64,000 nucleotides of DNA, from NCBI RefSeq assembly GCF_017876095.1, contig NZ_JAGINM010000001.1:186001-250000 (forward strand). The letters run 5' to 3'. Made by a program: the position numbers and the translations under genes. Under the pieces are notes generated by a model that was not told the DNA's origin, searched no databases, and saw only the letters and a list, made by a program, of their open reading frames with translations. This document shows positions 37,102 through 45,340 of this stretch, in pieces. Each line of letters opens with the position of its first letter. Position 1 is the stretch's first letter. The DNA comes from Azospirillum agricola (lineage in GTDB: Bacteria; Pseudomonadota; Alphaproteobacteria; Azospirillales; Azospirillaceae).

Positions 37102-38409
37102 TCAGGAGGCCCGGCGCAGCCGCTCCAGCATTCCCTTGGTGGCGAAACCGTCGGGAACGACGCCGATGGAGGTCTGGAAGCGGCGCAGCGCGTTGCGGGT
37201 GTTGGCGCCGATGATGCCGTCGGGGGTTCCCGGCTCCATCCCCAGCGAGGCGAGCCGCTCCTGCAACTCCGTCCGTTCGTCCTTGCTCAGCGCCGTCTCC
37301 TGCCGGGGCCAGCTTCCCAGCACGCCCGCGCGTCCGGCCATGCGGTCGGACAGCAGCGCCACCGCCAGCGCGTAGCTGGTCGACGGGTTGTAGCGCATGA
37401 TCGCGCGGAAGTTGTCGCGCGCCAGGAAGGCCGGCCCCTGATGGCCGGCCAGCACGATGATCGACGCCGGGCCCTCGCCGGCCAGCTCGCCGCCGCCGGC
37501 CGGAAGCACGCCCATCCGGCGCCATTCCGACACCGGCTTGACGACGCTCAGCTCCGCCTGGTCGTAGGGGAAGCCGTCGGGAAGCCGCACCTCCTCCCCC
37601 CAGCGCTCGCCGCTGCGCCAGCCGTTGGCCAGCACGAACTTGGCGGTCGAGGCCAGCACGTCGGGCAGGCTGCCCCAGATGTCGCGGTGGCCGTCGCCGT
37701 CCTCGTCCACCGCGTGTTTCAGGAAGATGGTCGGCATGAACTGCGTCTGCCCCATCGCCCCGGCCCAGGAGCCGGACATGCGCTCCGGCGCGATGTCGCC
37801 CGAATCGAGGATGCGCAGCGCCGCCAGCAACTCGGTGCGGAAATAGGCCGCCCGCCGGCCCTCGTAGGCCAGCGTGGTCAGCGCGTCGACGACCGAGAAG
37901 CCGCCGGTGGAATTGCCGAAATCCGTCTCCACGCCCCAGAAGGCGACGAGGATCTCCGCCGGCACGCCGGACCGCTGACTGATGCGATTCAGCAACGCCG
38001 CGTTCTCCTGCATCTTCTGGCGGCCGGCCTGGACGCGCTTTTCGTTCACGGCGCTGTCCAGATACTGCCACACTTGGCGGGTGAACTCGGGCTGGCTGGA
38101 ATCCAGCTCCACCACGCGGTCGGACAGCTTCACCCGCTGGAAGGCGCGGTCGAAGGTCTGGGCGCGGATGCCCTGGGCGAGCGCCTCGGCGCGCAGCGCG
38201 CGCAGCCAGTCGGGGAAGCTCTGGCTGGGCTGGGCCGCCGGGCGGGGAGCGGGGGCGGGAGCCGCGGCCGCGGCCGGCGACGCGCCGCCGGCCGGCACGG
38301 GGGCGCTGGCGCCGGTGCTCTGGCAGCCGGCCAGCAGGAGCGTGACGAGAAGGAGGCGGGCCGAATGGCGGGGCAGGGTGCGGGGCAGGGTTCGCATGCG
38401 CTCGATCAT
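37102..38409 (-). CDS. Lytic murein transglycosylase (MltB family) lipoprotein
   Basis: This 435-residue outer-membrane lipoprotein has the lipobox LLLAGC with Cys29 and then a Pro/Ala linker to about residue 65. The MltB catalytic domain (about 70-360) has its catalytic Glu at 161 (FWGVETDFGNSTGG), GAMGQTQFMPTIF and the DIWGSLPDVLASTAKFV block. The C-terminal 60 residues form a peptidoglycan-binding domain (LASLGMEPGTPDGIIGANTRNALRRFQ). It cleaves MurNAc-GlcNAc bonds with formation of anhydro-MurNAc. The start may be a few codons further in (MRTLPR). Confidence 0.95.
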   Translation of the reverse strand: MIERMRTLPRTLPRHSARLLLVTLLLAGCQSTGASAPVPAGGASPAAAAAPAPAPRPAAQPSQSFPDWLRALRAEALAQGIRAQTFDRAFQRVKLSDRVVELDSSQPEFTRQVWQYLDSAVNEKRVQAGRQKMQENAALLNRISQRSGVPAEILVAFWGVETDFGNSTGGFSVVDALTTLAYEGRRAAYFRTELLAALRILDSGDIAPERMSGSWAGAMGQTQFMPTIFLKHAVDEDGDGHRDIWGSLPDVLASTAKFVLANGWRSGERWGEEVRLPDGFPYDQAELSVVKPVSEWRRMGVLPAGGGELAGEGPASIIVLAGHQGPAFLARDNFRAIMRYNPSTSYALAVALLSDRMAGRAGVLGSWPRQETALSKDERTELQERLASLGMEPGTPDGIIGANTRNALRRFQTSIGVVPDGFATKGMLERLRRAS

Positions 38410-38798
38410 GGTCGCTGGGAATGCCGGAGGCTGACCCTAGGATGCCCGGCCGCTCCGCTCAACCGCGAAATCCGTGGCGGGGGCGGCGAACGGCGCTGTC
38501 ACCGGCGCGGGGCAGCTGGAACGAAGCTTGAACAGCCGCGTCCATGGACCATATCCCTGTCATCCCGCAACGCGCCGCCGACCGCGCGGCCGAAGTCCCG
38601 GCACTGGCGGTGCCCATCCATCCGGCGGGCATCCGGACCGAGCCGTTCGCATCCTCCGCCATGGCTGGAACTTCGCCGTGTCCGACCGCGTTGAGTGAGC
38701 AGGGGCCGCAGTCCCGGCAGACCAGTTCCAACAGACCGGTTCCGACAGACCCGTCCCGGCGGATCGCACGCCACCGATCGCATGAAGGTGCCGACGCC
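38410..38798. other. Divergent intergenic region between mltB-like and cgeB-like genes
   Basis: This 389-base gap separates divergently transcribed genes. The downstream gene's frame is open back to 38544, but the translation is unlike the protein that follows. The notable element is a three-copy 14-bp imperfect tandem repeat at 38718-38759. No RNA gene was recognised. Confidence 0.5.
38718..38759. repeat. 14-bp imperfect tandem repeat, three copies
   Basis: The units are CAGACCAGTTCCAA, CAGACCGGTTCCGA and CAGACCCGTCCCGG, adjoining and in direct orientation. They end 39 bases before the ATG of the CgeB-like gene, where repeated regulator sites or a slippage minisatellite could both lie. Confidence 0.75.
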
Positions 38799-39869
38799 AT
38801 GAAAATCGTGATTTTCGGCCTCACCACCGGTACCGGGCACGACGCCGCCCACAGCCTGCGCTGGCGCGCGCTGGTGCAGGCGCTGGCGATTCGCGGGCAT
38901 CGCGTGATCGCCGTCGAGCGGGCCGGTCCCGGCGGCGCGGCCGCGCCCTGGACCATTCCGGGTGGCGAATGGCTGACCTACGACGACTGGGACGCCATCG
39001 CCCCCGAGGCGGCGCGGCAGGCCGACGATTCCGGGGTGGCGCTCGCCGTCGCCCATGGGCCGGACGCGCTGGCGGCGGCCGGGCTGGTGCGGGAGTCCCG
39101 GAGCGCCCGCCGGGTCCTCTACGACCCCGACGCGCCGGCCTCGCTTGCCGCGCTGGAGGCAGGGGAGGGGCCGGCGCATCTGCCGGCCGGCGGGTTGGGC
39201 GGTTTCGATCTGGTGCTGACGTCGAGCGGCGGCCCGGCCCTGGACGCCTACCGCGAGAAGACGGGGGCCGACGGCGTGACGCCGCTCTACCCGTGGATCG
39301 TGCCGGAGGCGCACAAGCACGGCCATCACCGCCGCGCCTACCACGGCGACCTGTGCTGCGTCGCGCCCGACGCGCGGGCGATGCGCGAGGGGCTCGACCG
39401 CTTCTTCATCGAGCCGGCGCAGCGGCTGGCCCGCCGCCGCTTCGTGCTGGCCGGCGGCCACCTGCCCGACGTGGCGGCGCTGTCCGGCAACATCGCGGCG
39501 CTGCCGGACTTCGACCTGTCGCACACCGGCGATCTGCTGGCCTCGGCGACCCTGACGCTGGCCCTGGCGCGCGACGACGAGCGTCGTGTCGGCTGGTGCC
39601 CGACCGACCGGCTGCTGGAGGCGGCGGCGCGCGGGGCAGCCATCGTGTCGGACCGTTGGGACGGGGTGGAAACCTTCTTCGAACCGGGCCGGGAAATCCT
39701 GGTCGCCGCGCAGACCGACGACGTCACCACGGCGATGATGCTGCCGCGCAACCATCTGGCCGATCTGGGGCAACGGGCGCGCAAACGGGCGCTGGCCGAG
39801 CACAGCGCCGAGCGCCGGGTGCAGGAGCTGCGCGGCATCCTGGATCTGAAGGGGGGCGGCGACGACTGA
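38799..39869 (+). CDS. CgeB-like glycosyltransferase family protein
   Basis: This 356-residue GT-B-like protein starts with MKIVIFGLTTGTGHDAAHSLRWRALVQALAIRGHRV. The C-terminal half holds TDRLLEAAARGAAIVSDRWDGVETFFEPGREILVA, the donor-binding segment of CgeB/DUF3880-type transferases. Family members glycosylate spore, capsule or surface components. The middle contains a His-rich HKHGHHRRAYHGD stretch at about residue 170. ATG 38799 follows GAAGGTG. No partner gene is adjacent. Confidence 0.82.
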   Translation: MKIVIFGLTTGTGHDAAHSLRWRALVQALAIRGHRVIAVERAGPGGAAAPWTIPGGEWLTYDDWDAIAPEAARQADDSGVALAVAHGPDALAAAGLVRESRSARRVLYDPDAPASLAALEAGEGPAHLPAGGLGGFDLVLTSSGGPALDAYREKTGADGVTPLYPWIVPEAHKHGHHRRAYHGDLCCVAPDARAMREGLDRFFIEPAQRLARRRFVLAGGHLPDVAALSGNIAALPDFDLSHTGDLLASATLTLALARDDERRVGWCPTDRLLEAAARGAAIVSDRWDGVETFFEPGREILVAAQTDDVTTAMMLPRNHLADLGQRARKRALAEHSAERRVQELRGILDLKGGGDD

Positions 39870-39987
39870 CGGTCGCCGTTCCGTGGTGGCCGGTCCCGTG
39901 CTTTGGACGTGCGGACGAGAGGGAGGGCGGCTATCGTCGGCGCCTTGGCCCGTTCCGGGCTGCGTTTTGCGAGAAAGTTGCACGCCC

Positions 39988-40473
39988 ATGCCGACCGTGA
40001 CCATCCGACCGGCCGTCGAGTCCGATTGCGCCGTCATCCTGCGCTTCGTCCGCGAGCTTGCCGAATTCGAGCGCGAAGCCCATTCGGTCAAGGCGTCGGA
40101 AGAGGATTTCCGCCGCGACGGCTGGGGCGAACATCCGGTGTTCGAGGCGCTGATCGCCGAGCTGGACGGCGTGCCGGCCGGCTTCGCGCTGACCTTCCTC
40201 ACCTATTCGACCTGGGAAGGGCGGCCCGGCCTGTTCGTCGAGGATCTCTACGTGACGCCGGAGGCGCGCACCCACGGGGTCGGTCGGAAACTGTTGTCCG
40301 CCGTCGCCCGACGGGCGGTGGAGCGTGGCTATCGGCGCGTCGATCTGAATGTGCTGGACTGGAATCCGGCGCGCGGCTTCTACGACCGTGTCGGCTTCCG
40401 CCAGATGAAGGAATGGCTGCCCTACCGGCTGACCGGCGACGGCCTGACGGCGCTGGCCGAGGAGAATCCCTGA
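39988..40473 (+). CDS. GNAT-family N-acetyltransferase
   Basis: This 161-residue acetyltransferase shows the GNAT acetyl-CoA-binding beta4-alpha3 region (GLFVEDLYVTPEARTHGVGRKLLSAVARRAVERG) and the following LNVLDWNPARGFYDRVGF. The latter matches the diamine/thialysine acetyltransferase (SSAT-like) branch, as does the N-terminal AVILRFVRELAEFER. A polyamine or thialysine substrate is therefore possible but not certain. ATG 39988 was chosen. Confidence 0.92.
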   Translation: MPTVTIRPAVESDCAVILRFVRELAEFEREAHSVKASEEDFRRDGWGEHPVFEALIAELDGVPAGFALTFLTYSTWEGRPGLFVEDLYVTPEARTHGVGRKLLSAVARRAVERGYRRVDLNVLDWNPARGFYDRVGFRQMKEWLPYRLTGDGLTALAEENP

Positions 40474-40612
40474 GGGGAACTCCGGATCGCGGCGTGTTGA
40501 TTCCGGGCGGCGGAGGGACGGGAGCGGCGCGGCAGGACGGCGCCGTTCCCTTCCGAACGCATGGCTTTCGCGAACGCGGGGCCGTGGGTGGATCGCGTGG
40601 GTGGATCGCTGG

Positions 40613-40828
40613 TCAGGCCGCGCGGTTGAAGGTGGCGGCGCCCAGGATCTCCACATAGCCGGCGCGCTCGTCGCGCAGGCTGGTCAGCAGGTCGGCCAGG
40701 CTGTCGCGCACGAAGGCGTCATCCTGCGCGCCGATCCGGTCCTGGGTCAGGCGGATGAATTCATCCAGGAGCGTCAGATGGGTCAGGGAAGAGGCGGTGA
40801 TCTTCTCGGACTTCGTGGTGACGATCAT
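40613..40828 (-). CDS. Small conserved-looking protein of unknown function (71 aa)
   Basis: The product is MIVTTKSEKI... with 71 residues, mostly helical and mildly acidic in the middle (LLDEFIRLTQDRIGAQDDAFVRDSLADLLTSLRDERAGYVEIL). There is no signal peptide or membrane segment. ATG 40828 is well placed behind AGGGAGATTTAC, which is the main evidence for it. A long promoter region with a near-consensus CtrA box precedes it, suggesting regulated expression. No family recognised. Confidence 0.7.
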   Translation of the reverse strand: MIVTTKSEKITASSLTHLTLLDEFIRLTQDRIGAQDDAFVRDSLADLLTSLRDERAGYVEILGAATFNRAA

Positions 40829-41187
40829 GTAAATCTCCCTTCGCCTGTGCGTTCGTGATGACGCCATTGAGCCACGCCGCCGGTTAATGACTCGCTAACG
40901 GAGCTATGAGGCAGGTCGTATCTTGAGAGGTACTTCTAGGACTCGTAGATAGTCTCTATGACTTCTCCTTAGAGGTACCTCGTTTCGTGGGTTTGCGGTC
41001 GATGTTGGCTCGCGATGCGTGATTTTGCGTCATTGCGGCGTGCTTGTCTTCCGCCGCTCTGAAGAACAACACCGGCATCATCGCACGGGTTGCGCGCCGA
41101 CGGCGGGGGATTTGGTGGCAGCGGCGATCGAAAGTTGCGCCTTCCGCGCAATTCTGGTCAACACTCTTGGCGAAGCGCGACCGAACC
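40829..41187. other. Regulatory-looking intergenic region upstream of the 71-aa protein gene
   Basis: These 359 bases lie between the 3' end of rarA and the small gene, both on the minus strand. The stretch 40900-40990 is much less GC-rich than the window. It contains two AGAGGTAC copies 45 bases apart (the second within the perfect palindrome GAGGTACCTC at 40972-40981) and a TTAA-n7-CTAAC site. Short frames within it have no convincing start. Confidence 0.5.
40884..40899 (+). promoter_or_regulatory. Candidate CtrA-type binding site
   Basis: TTAA-TGACTCG-CTAAC differs by one base from the CtrA consensus TTAA-N7-TTAAC. It is centred about 65 bases upstream of the 71-aa gene start. Similarity is by inspection only. 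Confidence 0.4.
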
Positions 41188-42492
41188 TTAACGGCGGCGG
41201 CGGCGCAATCCGGCCCAATAGTCCAGACGCTTTCGGATATCGCGCTCGAAACCGCGTTCGACGGGGCGGTAAAACTCGTGGCGCCCCACCGATTCCGGGA
41301 AATAGTCGAGGCCGGAGAAGCCTTCCGGCGTGTCGTGGTCGTAGACGTAGCCCTGCTTGTAGCCGAGGTCGGCCATCATCCTGGTCGGCGCGTTCACCGC
41401 GTGCATGGGCGGCATGACGCTGCCGGTCGCCTTCGCCAGCCGGCGCGCCTCGCCCAGCGCCACCTCCACCGCGTTCGACTTCGGCGCGGTCGCCAGATAC
41501 AGGCAGGCCTGGGCCAGCGCCCGCTCGCCCTCCGCCGCCCCCAGCCGTTCGTAGGCGTCCCAGGCGGCGGTGGCCTGGAGGATGGCGTTGGGGTCCGCCA
41601 GCCCGACATCCTCGTTGGCGACGCAGACCATGCGCCGCGCAATGGTGCGCGGATCCTCGCCGGCGTCGAGCATGCGGCACATCCAATAGAGCGCCGCGTT
41701 GGCGTCCGACGCGCGCAGGCTCTTGTGGAAGGCCGACAGCAGATTGTAGTGGCCGTCGCCCGACTTGTCGTAGGACGGCATGCGCCGTTGCAGGATCCGC
41801 CCGAGCGCCGCGTTGTCGAGCGGCCCGGCGTCGGCCGAGGCGCCGCCCACCGCATAGATCTGCTCGGCCATGTTCAGCACGAAGCGCCCGTCGCCATCGG
41901 CCATCGCCAGCAGCGCCGCGCGCGCGTCGGGCCGAAGGGGCAGGGGGCGGCCGACATGCTCCTCCGCACGGGCCAGCAGGCTGTCGAGCGCCGCCGCGTC
42001 GAGCCGGCGCAGCACGAAGACCTGCACGCGCGACAGGATGGCGGCGTTCAGTTCGAAGGAGGGGTTTTCGGTGGTGGCGCCCACCAGCGTGATGGTGCCG
42101 TCCTCCAGATACGGGAGGAAGCTGTCCTGGACGTTGCGGTTGAAGTGGTGGATCTCGTCGCAGAACAGCAGCGTTCCCTGGCCGCCGTCGCGGCGCTGGC
42201 GCGCCGTCTCGAACAGCTTGCGCAGGTCGGCGACGCCGGTCTGCAAGGCGGAGATCGATTCGAATCGCAGGTCGGTGGCCTGTGCCAGCAGGCGGGCGAT
42301 GGTGGTCTTGCCGCAGCCGGGCGGCCCCCACAGAACCATCGAGGACAGGGCCCGGGCCGCGACCATCCGGCCGATCGGGCCGTCGGGTCCGAGAAGATGG
42401 TCCTGCCCGGCGACGTCGGACAATCGGGCGGGGCGCAGGCGGTCGGCCAGCGGCCGCGGGGCCTGGGCGGCGAGCAGGCTCGGCGTGGACAT
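41188..42492 (-). CDS. rarA: Replication-associated recombination protein RarA (MgsA)
   Basis: This 434-residue AAA+ ATPase of the RarA/MgsA/WRNIP1 group acts at stalled replication forks. It has the RPxxLxDVxGQxHLLGPDGPIGRMV N-terminal block, Walker A GPPGCGKTT, Walker B LFCDEIHHFNRNVQDSFLP, sensor GATTENPSFELN, and the C-terminal tetramerisation domain (HYNLLSAFHKSLRASDANAALYW, PMHAVNAPTRMM). ATG 42492 has a GGAG site at good spacing; a GTG is one codon upstream. Confidence 0.96.
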   Translation of the reverse strand: MSTPSLLAAQAPRPLADRLRPARLSDVAGQDHLLGPDGPIGRMVAARALSSMVLWGPPGCGKTTIARLLAQATDLRFESISALQTGVADLRKLFETARQRRDGGQGTLLFCDEIHHFNRNVQDSFLPYLEDGTITLVGATTENPSFELNAAILSRVQVFVLRRLDAAALDSLLARAEEHVGRPLPLRPDARAALLAMADGDGRFVLNMAEQIYAVGGASADAGPLDNAALGRILQRRMPSYDKSGDGHYNLLSAFHKSLRASDANAALYWMCRMLDAGEDPRTIARRMVCVANEDVGLADPNAILQATAAWDAYERLGAAEGERALAQACLYLATAPKSNAVEVALGEARRLAKATGSVMPPMHAVNAPTRMMADLGYKQGYVYDHDTPEGFSGLDYFPESVGRHEFYRPVERGFERDIRKRLDYWAGLRRRRR

Positions 42493-42577
42493 CACAAGCT
42501 CCGGAACATCGGGCGGCGGATCGCCCCCTTGCCGGCTCCTTCGTTGCTGGCCCGGTCCCGTGGCGGGACGGTGGCGG

Positions 42578-42805
42578 TCAGGCCGCCATGCCGTCCATCG
42601 GCGCCGTGGCGATCAGGCGGTAATGGTCGGTGTCGACCAGCACCGAGCAGCTCAACGTCTTGGACACGCCCTCGTCCTCGGTGCTGACGATGCGGGCGTG
42701 CGGGATTCCGAGCAGATTGACGGTCCCCATCACCCGCCACGCGCGGCCCTTGCCTGCGCCGACCGGCTGAAAGACCTGCCCGATCTGGACATGCTTCTTG
42801 CTCAT
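42578..42805 (-). CDS. Small protein of unknown function (75 aa)
   Basis: The 75-residue product starts MSKKHVQIGQVFQPV. A basic, Gly-rich segment (GAGKGRAWRVMG) and beta-strand-like sequence follow, with one Cys (TLSCSVLV). It could be a small beta-barrel or SH3-like fold, but no family was recognised. GGGG upstream of the ATG, strand and spacing fit an operon with eipB upstream and rarA downstream. There is no signal peptide. Confidence 0.68.
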   Translation of the reverse strand: MSKKHVQIGQVFQPVGAGKGRAWRVMGTVNLLGIPHARIVSTEDEGVSKTLSCSVLVDTDHYRLIATAPMDGMAA

Positions 42806-42955
42806 GCTGGAACCCCTTTGGGGCCGGCCCGCATCCGCGCCGCCGGATGGTCCGGCGCCACGGAGCGCACCAGCCTGTTGCGCCTCCGATAACCCTGACA
42901 GTTAAGCGCAGCAACGAGTCGCGATCAACCATTAAGTATTTTCTGCAAATACCGC

Positions 42956-43876
42956 TCAGCATCCGGATTTGGGCAACGCCTCGATCGTGTCGAGGATCGC
43001 GTTGACCGTGAAGTCGCCGTAGTCGATCTGCATGGATTCGGCGATGCCGTTCTGCAACAGCCGCAGGCTCATTTCATACTCGGGCTGGGCGGAGTCGCTG
43101 TGGGTGGGGAAGAAGGCCATGCGGACCGGCCACGCCTTGATGTCGCGCAGCAGCGCGTTCTTGCCGCTCTCCTTGGGTGCGCCGGCCTGGCCGATGACCG
43201 TCGACACCTCGGTCGCTCCTTCCGCGTCGGCGCCGTCGAAGACGGTGCGGCTGAAGAAATGCTCGCCGCGCAGCGCATGGTCGAGAATCGCCAGCGTGTG
43301 GGCGGTGGGGAACATGGTGGCGGCCGGCAGGGGCATCTCCTGCGGTTCCGGCTTGGTGAACTGGGCGCTGCCGGCGCCCTCGCCGGCGCCCAGGTTGGCC
43401 TCGCCGCGCACGTCGTCGTCGACCTCGCCGTTGATCAGCTTGCGGACGTTGAAGCGGTAGCGCCGCCCGTCCTTCGCCTCCCAGGTCGTGTAGTTGGTGT
43501 TCATCGCCATCTCGTCGCCCTCGCTGTAGGCGAAGCGGAGCTGGAAGCGCTGCTCCGTCGTCCAGCCGTCGCAGGCGTCGGCCCATTCGAACATCATGCG
43601 GCCGCGCACGTCGCTGACCTTGGAGCTGTTGCGGGCCGACAGCAGGGACATCCTGTAGATGGCGCGGTGCGGCTGGATGTCGGCCGCCACCGCGGAAACC
43701 GCGGCGGCGCCGGGCTGGGGAGCCGCGACCGGCGCGGCCTGGGCCGCCGCCGGCAGGCTGGCGAGGAGCGCCAGGGCGCCCAGGGTCACGCTGAAGGCCG
43801 CGCCCACGGTCATGCCCATGGTCGTATGACGGGCGGAGGGGGTGGCGGTGTGGCGGTCGGACAAGGCGGGATCCAC
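42956..43876 (-). CDS. eipB: EipB-family (DUF1849) cell-envelope integrity protein
   Basis: This 306-residue periplasmic protein has a signal peptide around residues 20-48 (ALALLASLPAAAQA). The DUF1849 domain follows: HRAIYRMSLLSAR, RGRMMFEWADACDGWTTEQRF, NTNYTTWEAKDGRRYRFNVRK and a C-terminal NGIAESMQIDYGDF. Cys102 and the very last residue Cys306 match the conserved disulfide described for Brucella EipB, whose beta-spiral supports envelope integrity. The start is uncertain: GTG 43876, or ATG near 43819 where the hydrophobic signal begins. Confidence 0.9.
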   Translation of the reverse strand: MDPALSDRHTATPSARHTTMGMTVGAAFSVTLGALALLASLPAAAQAAPVAAPQPGAAAVSAVAADIQPHRAIYRMSLLSARNSSKVSDVRGRMMFEWADACDGWTTEQRFQLRFAYSEGDEMAMNTNYTTWEAKDGRRYRFNVRKLINGEVDDDVRGEANLGAGEGAGSAQFTKPEPQEMPLPAATMFPTAHTLAILDHALRGEHFFSRTVFDGADAEGATEVSTVIGQAGAPKESGKNALLRDIKAWPVRMAFFPTHSDSAQPEYEMSLRLLQNGIAESMQIDYGDFTVNAILDTIEALPKSGC

Positions 43877-43972
43877 AGGTGATTGTCGGCGCTGGTTGGA
43901 TTATGGGTGTTTTCGAGGCGGACCGGAAGAGCCGCCACCCGCAATTCCTACCATCCGAAGGGAAATCCCGGA

Positions 43973-44971
43973 ATGACCAGCCCCGCCCAACGTCCCGTTG
44001 ACACCGCCCGCCCGGTTGTGCTGCTGACCCGCCGCCTGCCGGACGCGGTCGAGGCGCGGGCGTCGCGCGACTATGCGGCGATCCTCAACCCGGCCGACGA
44101 GACGCTGAGCGGTGCCGCCATCGCCGAGCGCGCCGCCGGTGCCGGGGCCGACGCCGTGCTGTGCTGCGCCGGCGACCGGCTGGACGCCGCCGCCATCGCC
44201 GCGCTGCCCGCCGGGGTGAGGGTGCTGGCGACCTTCTCGGTCGGCACCGACCACATCGACCTGGAGGCCGCCAGGGCGCGCGGCCTGACCGTCACCAACA
44301 CGCCGGACGTGCTGACCGACGCCACCGCCGACATCGCCCTGCTGCTGATCCTCGGCGCCGCCCGCCGCGCCTCGGAAGGCGAGCGGATGATCCGTGCCGA
44401 CGCCTGGACCGGCTGGACGCCGACCCAGCTCATGGGCACCCACCTCGGCGGCAAGCGGCTGGGCATTATCGGCATGGGCCGGATCGGGCAGGCGGTGGCC
44501 CAGCGGGCGCGCGCCTTCGGCATGACCATCCACTACAGCAACCGCAAGCGCCTGCCCGCCGAGCTGGAGCAGGGGGCCACCTACCACGCCGATCCCGACG
44601 CGATGCTGGCGGTCTGCGACGTGCTGTCCCTGCATTTCCCGGCGACGGCCGAGACCCGCCACTGGCTGAACGCCGAGCGGATCGCCCGGCTGCCGCGGGG
44701 CGCCATCCTGGTCAACACGGCGCGCGGCTCGGTGGTGGAGGACGAGGCGGTGATCGCCGCCCTGCGCTCCGGCCAGCTCGCCGCCGCCGGGCTGGACGTG
44801 TTCGAGAACGAGCCGAGGCTGCACCCCGGCTACCGCGACCTGCCCAACAGCTTCCTGCTGCCGCATCTGGGCAGCGCCACGGTGGAGACCCGCTGCGCCA
44901 TGGGCTTCCGGGCGCTGGACAACATCGACGCGGTGCTGGCGGGCCGCGAGGCGCCCGACCGGGTGGTGTAA
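43973..44971 (+). CDS. D-glycerate dehydrogenase / hydroxypyruvate reductase (2-hydroxyacid dehydrogenase)
   Basis: This 332-residue NAD(P)-dependent D-2-hydroxyacid dehydrogenase has the Rossmann motif GIIGMGRIGQAV, catalytic Arg in NTARGSVVEDEA, Glu in FENEP and His in LPHLGSATVETR. The SVGTDHIDLEAARARGLTVTNTPDVLTDATAD stretch is typical of the glyoxylate/hydroxypyruvate reductase (GhrB/GyaR) branch. ATG 43973 was chosen behind GAAGGG at longer spacing. It is a single gene, divergent from eipB. Confidence 0.93.
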   Translation: MTSPAQRPVDTARPVVLLTRRLPDAVEARASRDYAAILNPADETLSGAAIAERAAGAGADAVLCCAGDRLDAAAIAALPAGVRVLATFSVGTDHIDLEAARARGLTVTNTPDVLTDATADIALLLILGAARRASEGERMIRADAWTGWTPTQLMGTHLGGKRLGIIGMGRIGQAVAQRARAFGMTIHYSNRKRLPAELEQGATYHADPDAMLAVCDVLSLHFPATAETRHWLNAERIARLPRGAILVNTARGSVVEDEAVIAALRSGQLAAAGLDVFENEPRLHPGYRDLPNSFLLPHLGSATVETRCAMGFRALDNIDAVLAGREAPDRVV

Positions 44972-45340
44972 GGGCGTCGTCCGGGCGCTTCCCGGGGGAT
45001 TCCCTTATCGGCAGGGATTACCCACCCCGGCAGAAGATGCCGGTGGCGGGGCCGGAGCGGCAAATATCGCCGGCCGGCGCAGGGCCGGGAGCGCCCGATT
45101 CCGTTCGGATCTTTCGTTCCGGCGAAACAGGATGTCCCTTCATGCGCCGGCCATGCGGGGACCAGACCCGCACCGGAGGGGCGGGGACATGGTAAATGCT
45201 TGGTTTCCTTGCCGTGACGAAAATCCCGCCGCTCACGCCGCTGTGACATTCCTGCATCGGTCAAGCTTCGACGCGGGGGTGGCACGCTTGTTGCTTTTGT
45301 GATCGGCGAAGTGTTTCGACCTTCATCGAGGAGCCGACTC
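44972..45340. other. Intergenic region carrying a sigma-54 promoter for the diguanylate cyclase gene
   Basis: Between the dehydrogenase stop and the GGDEF gene lie 369 bases. The last 60 hold a near-perfect -24/-12 promoter. I looked for enhancer-type palindromes upstream (NifA TGT-N10-ACA and NtrC-like) and saw none that were convincing. Confidence 0.55.
45279..45296 (+). promoter_or_regulatory. Sigma-54 (RpoN) -24/-12 promoter
   Basis: GTGGCACGCTTGTTGCTT matches the RpoN consensus YTGGCACG-N4-TTGCW, with the GG (45281-45282) and GC (45293-45294) dinucleotides at the required spacing. The GGDEF gene starts 45 bases downstream with its own GAGGAG ribosome-binding site. It implies control by an RpoN-dependent activator. 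Confidence 0.85.

Noticed and set aside
40969..41151. 60-codon minus-strand frame in the gap downstream of rarA
   Set aside because: Pro/Arg-rich translation, no ribosome-binding site; the region is better explained as regulatory or untranslated.
42895..42940. GTTAA and ATTAA pairs upstream of the 75-aa gene as a CtrA site
   Set aside because: No pair of half sites has the required 7-base spacing.
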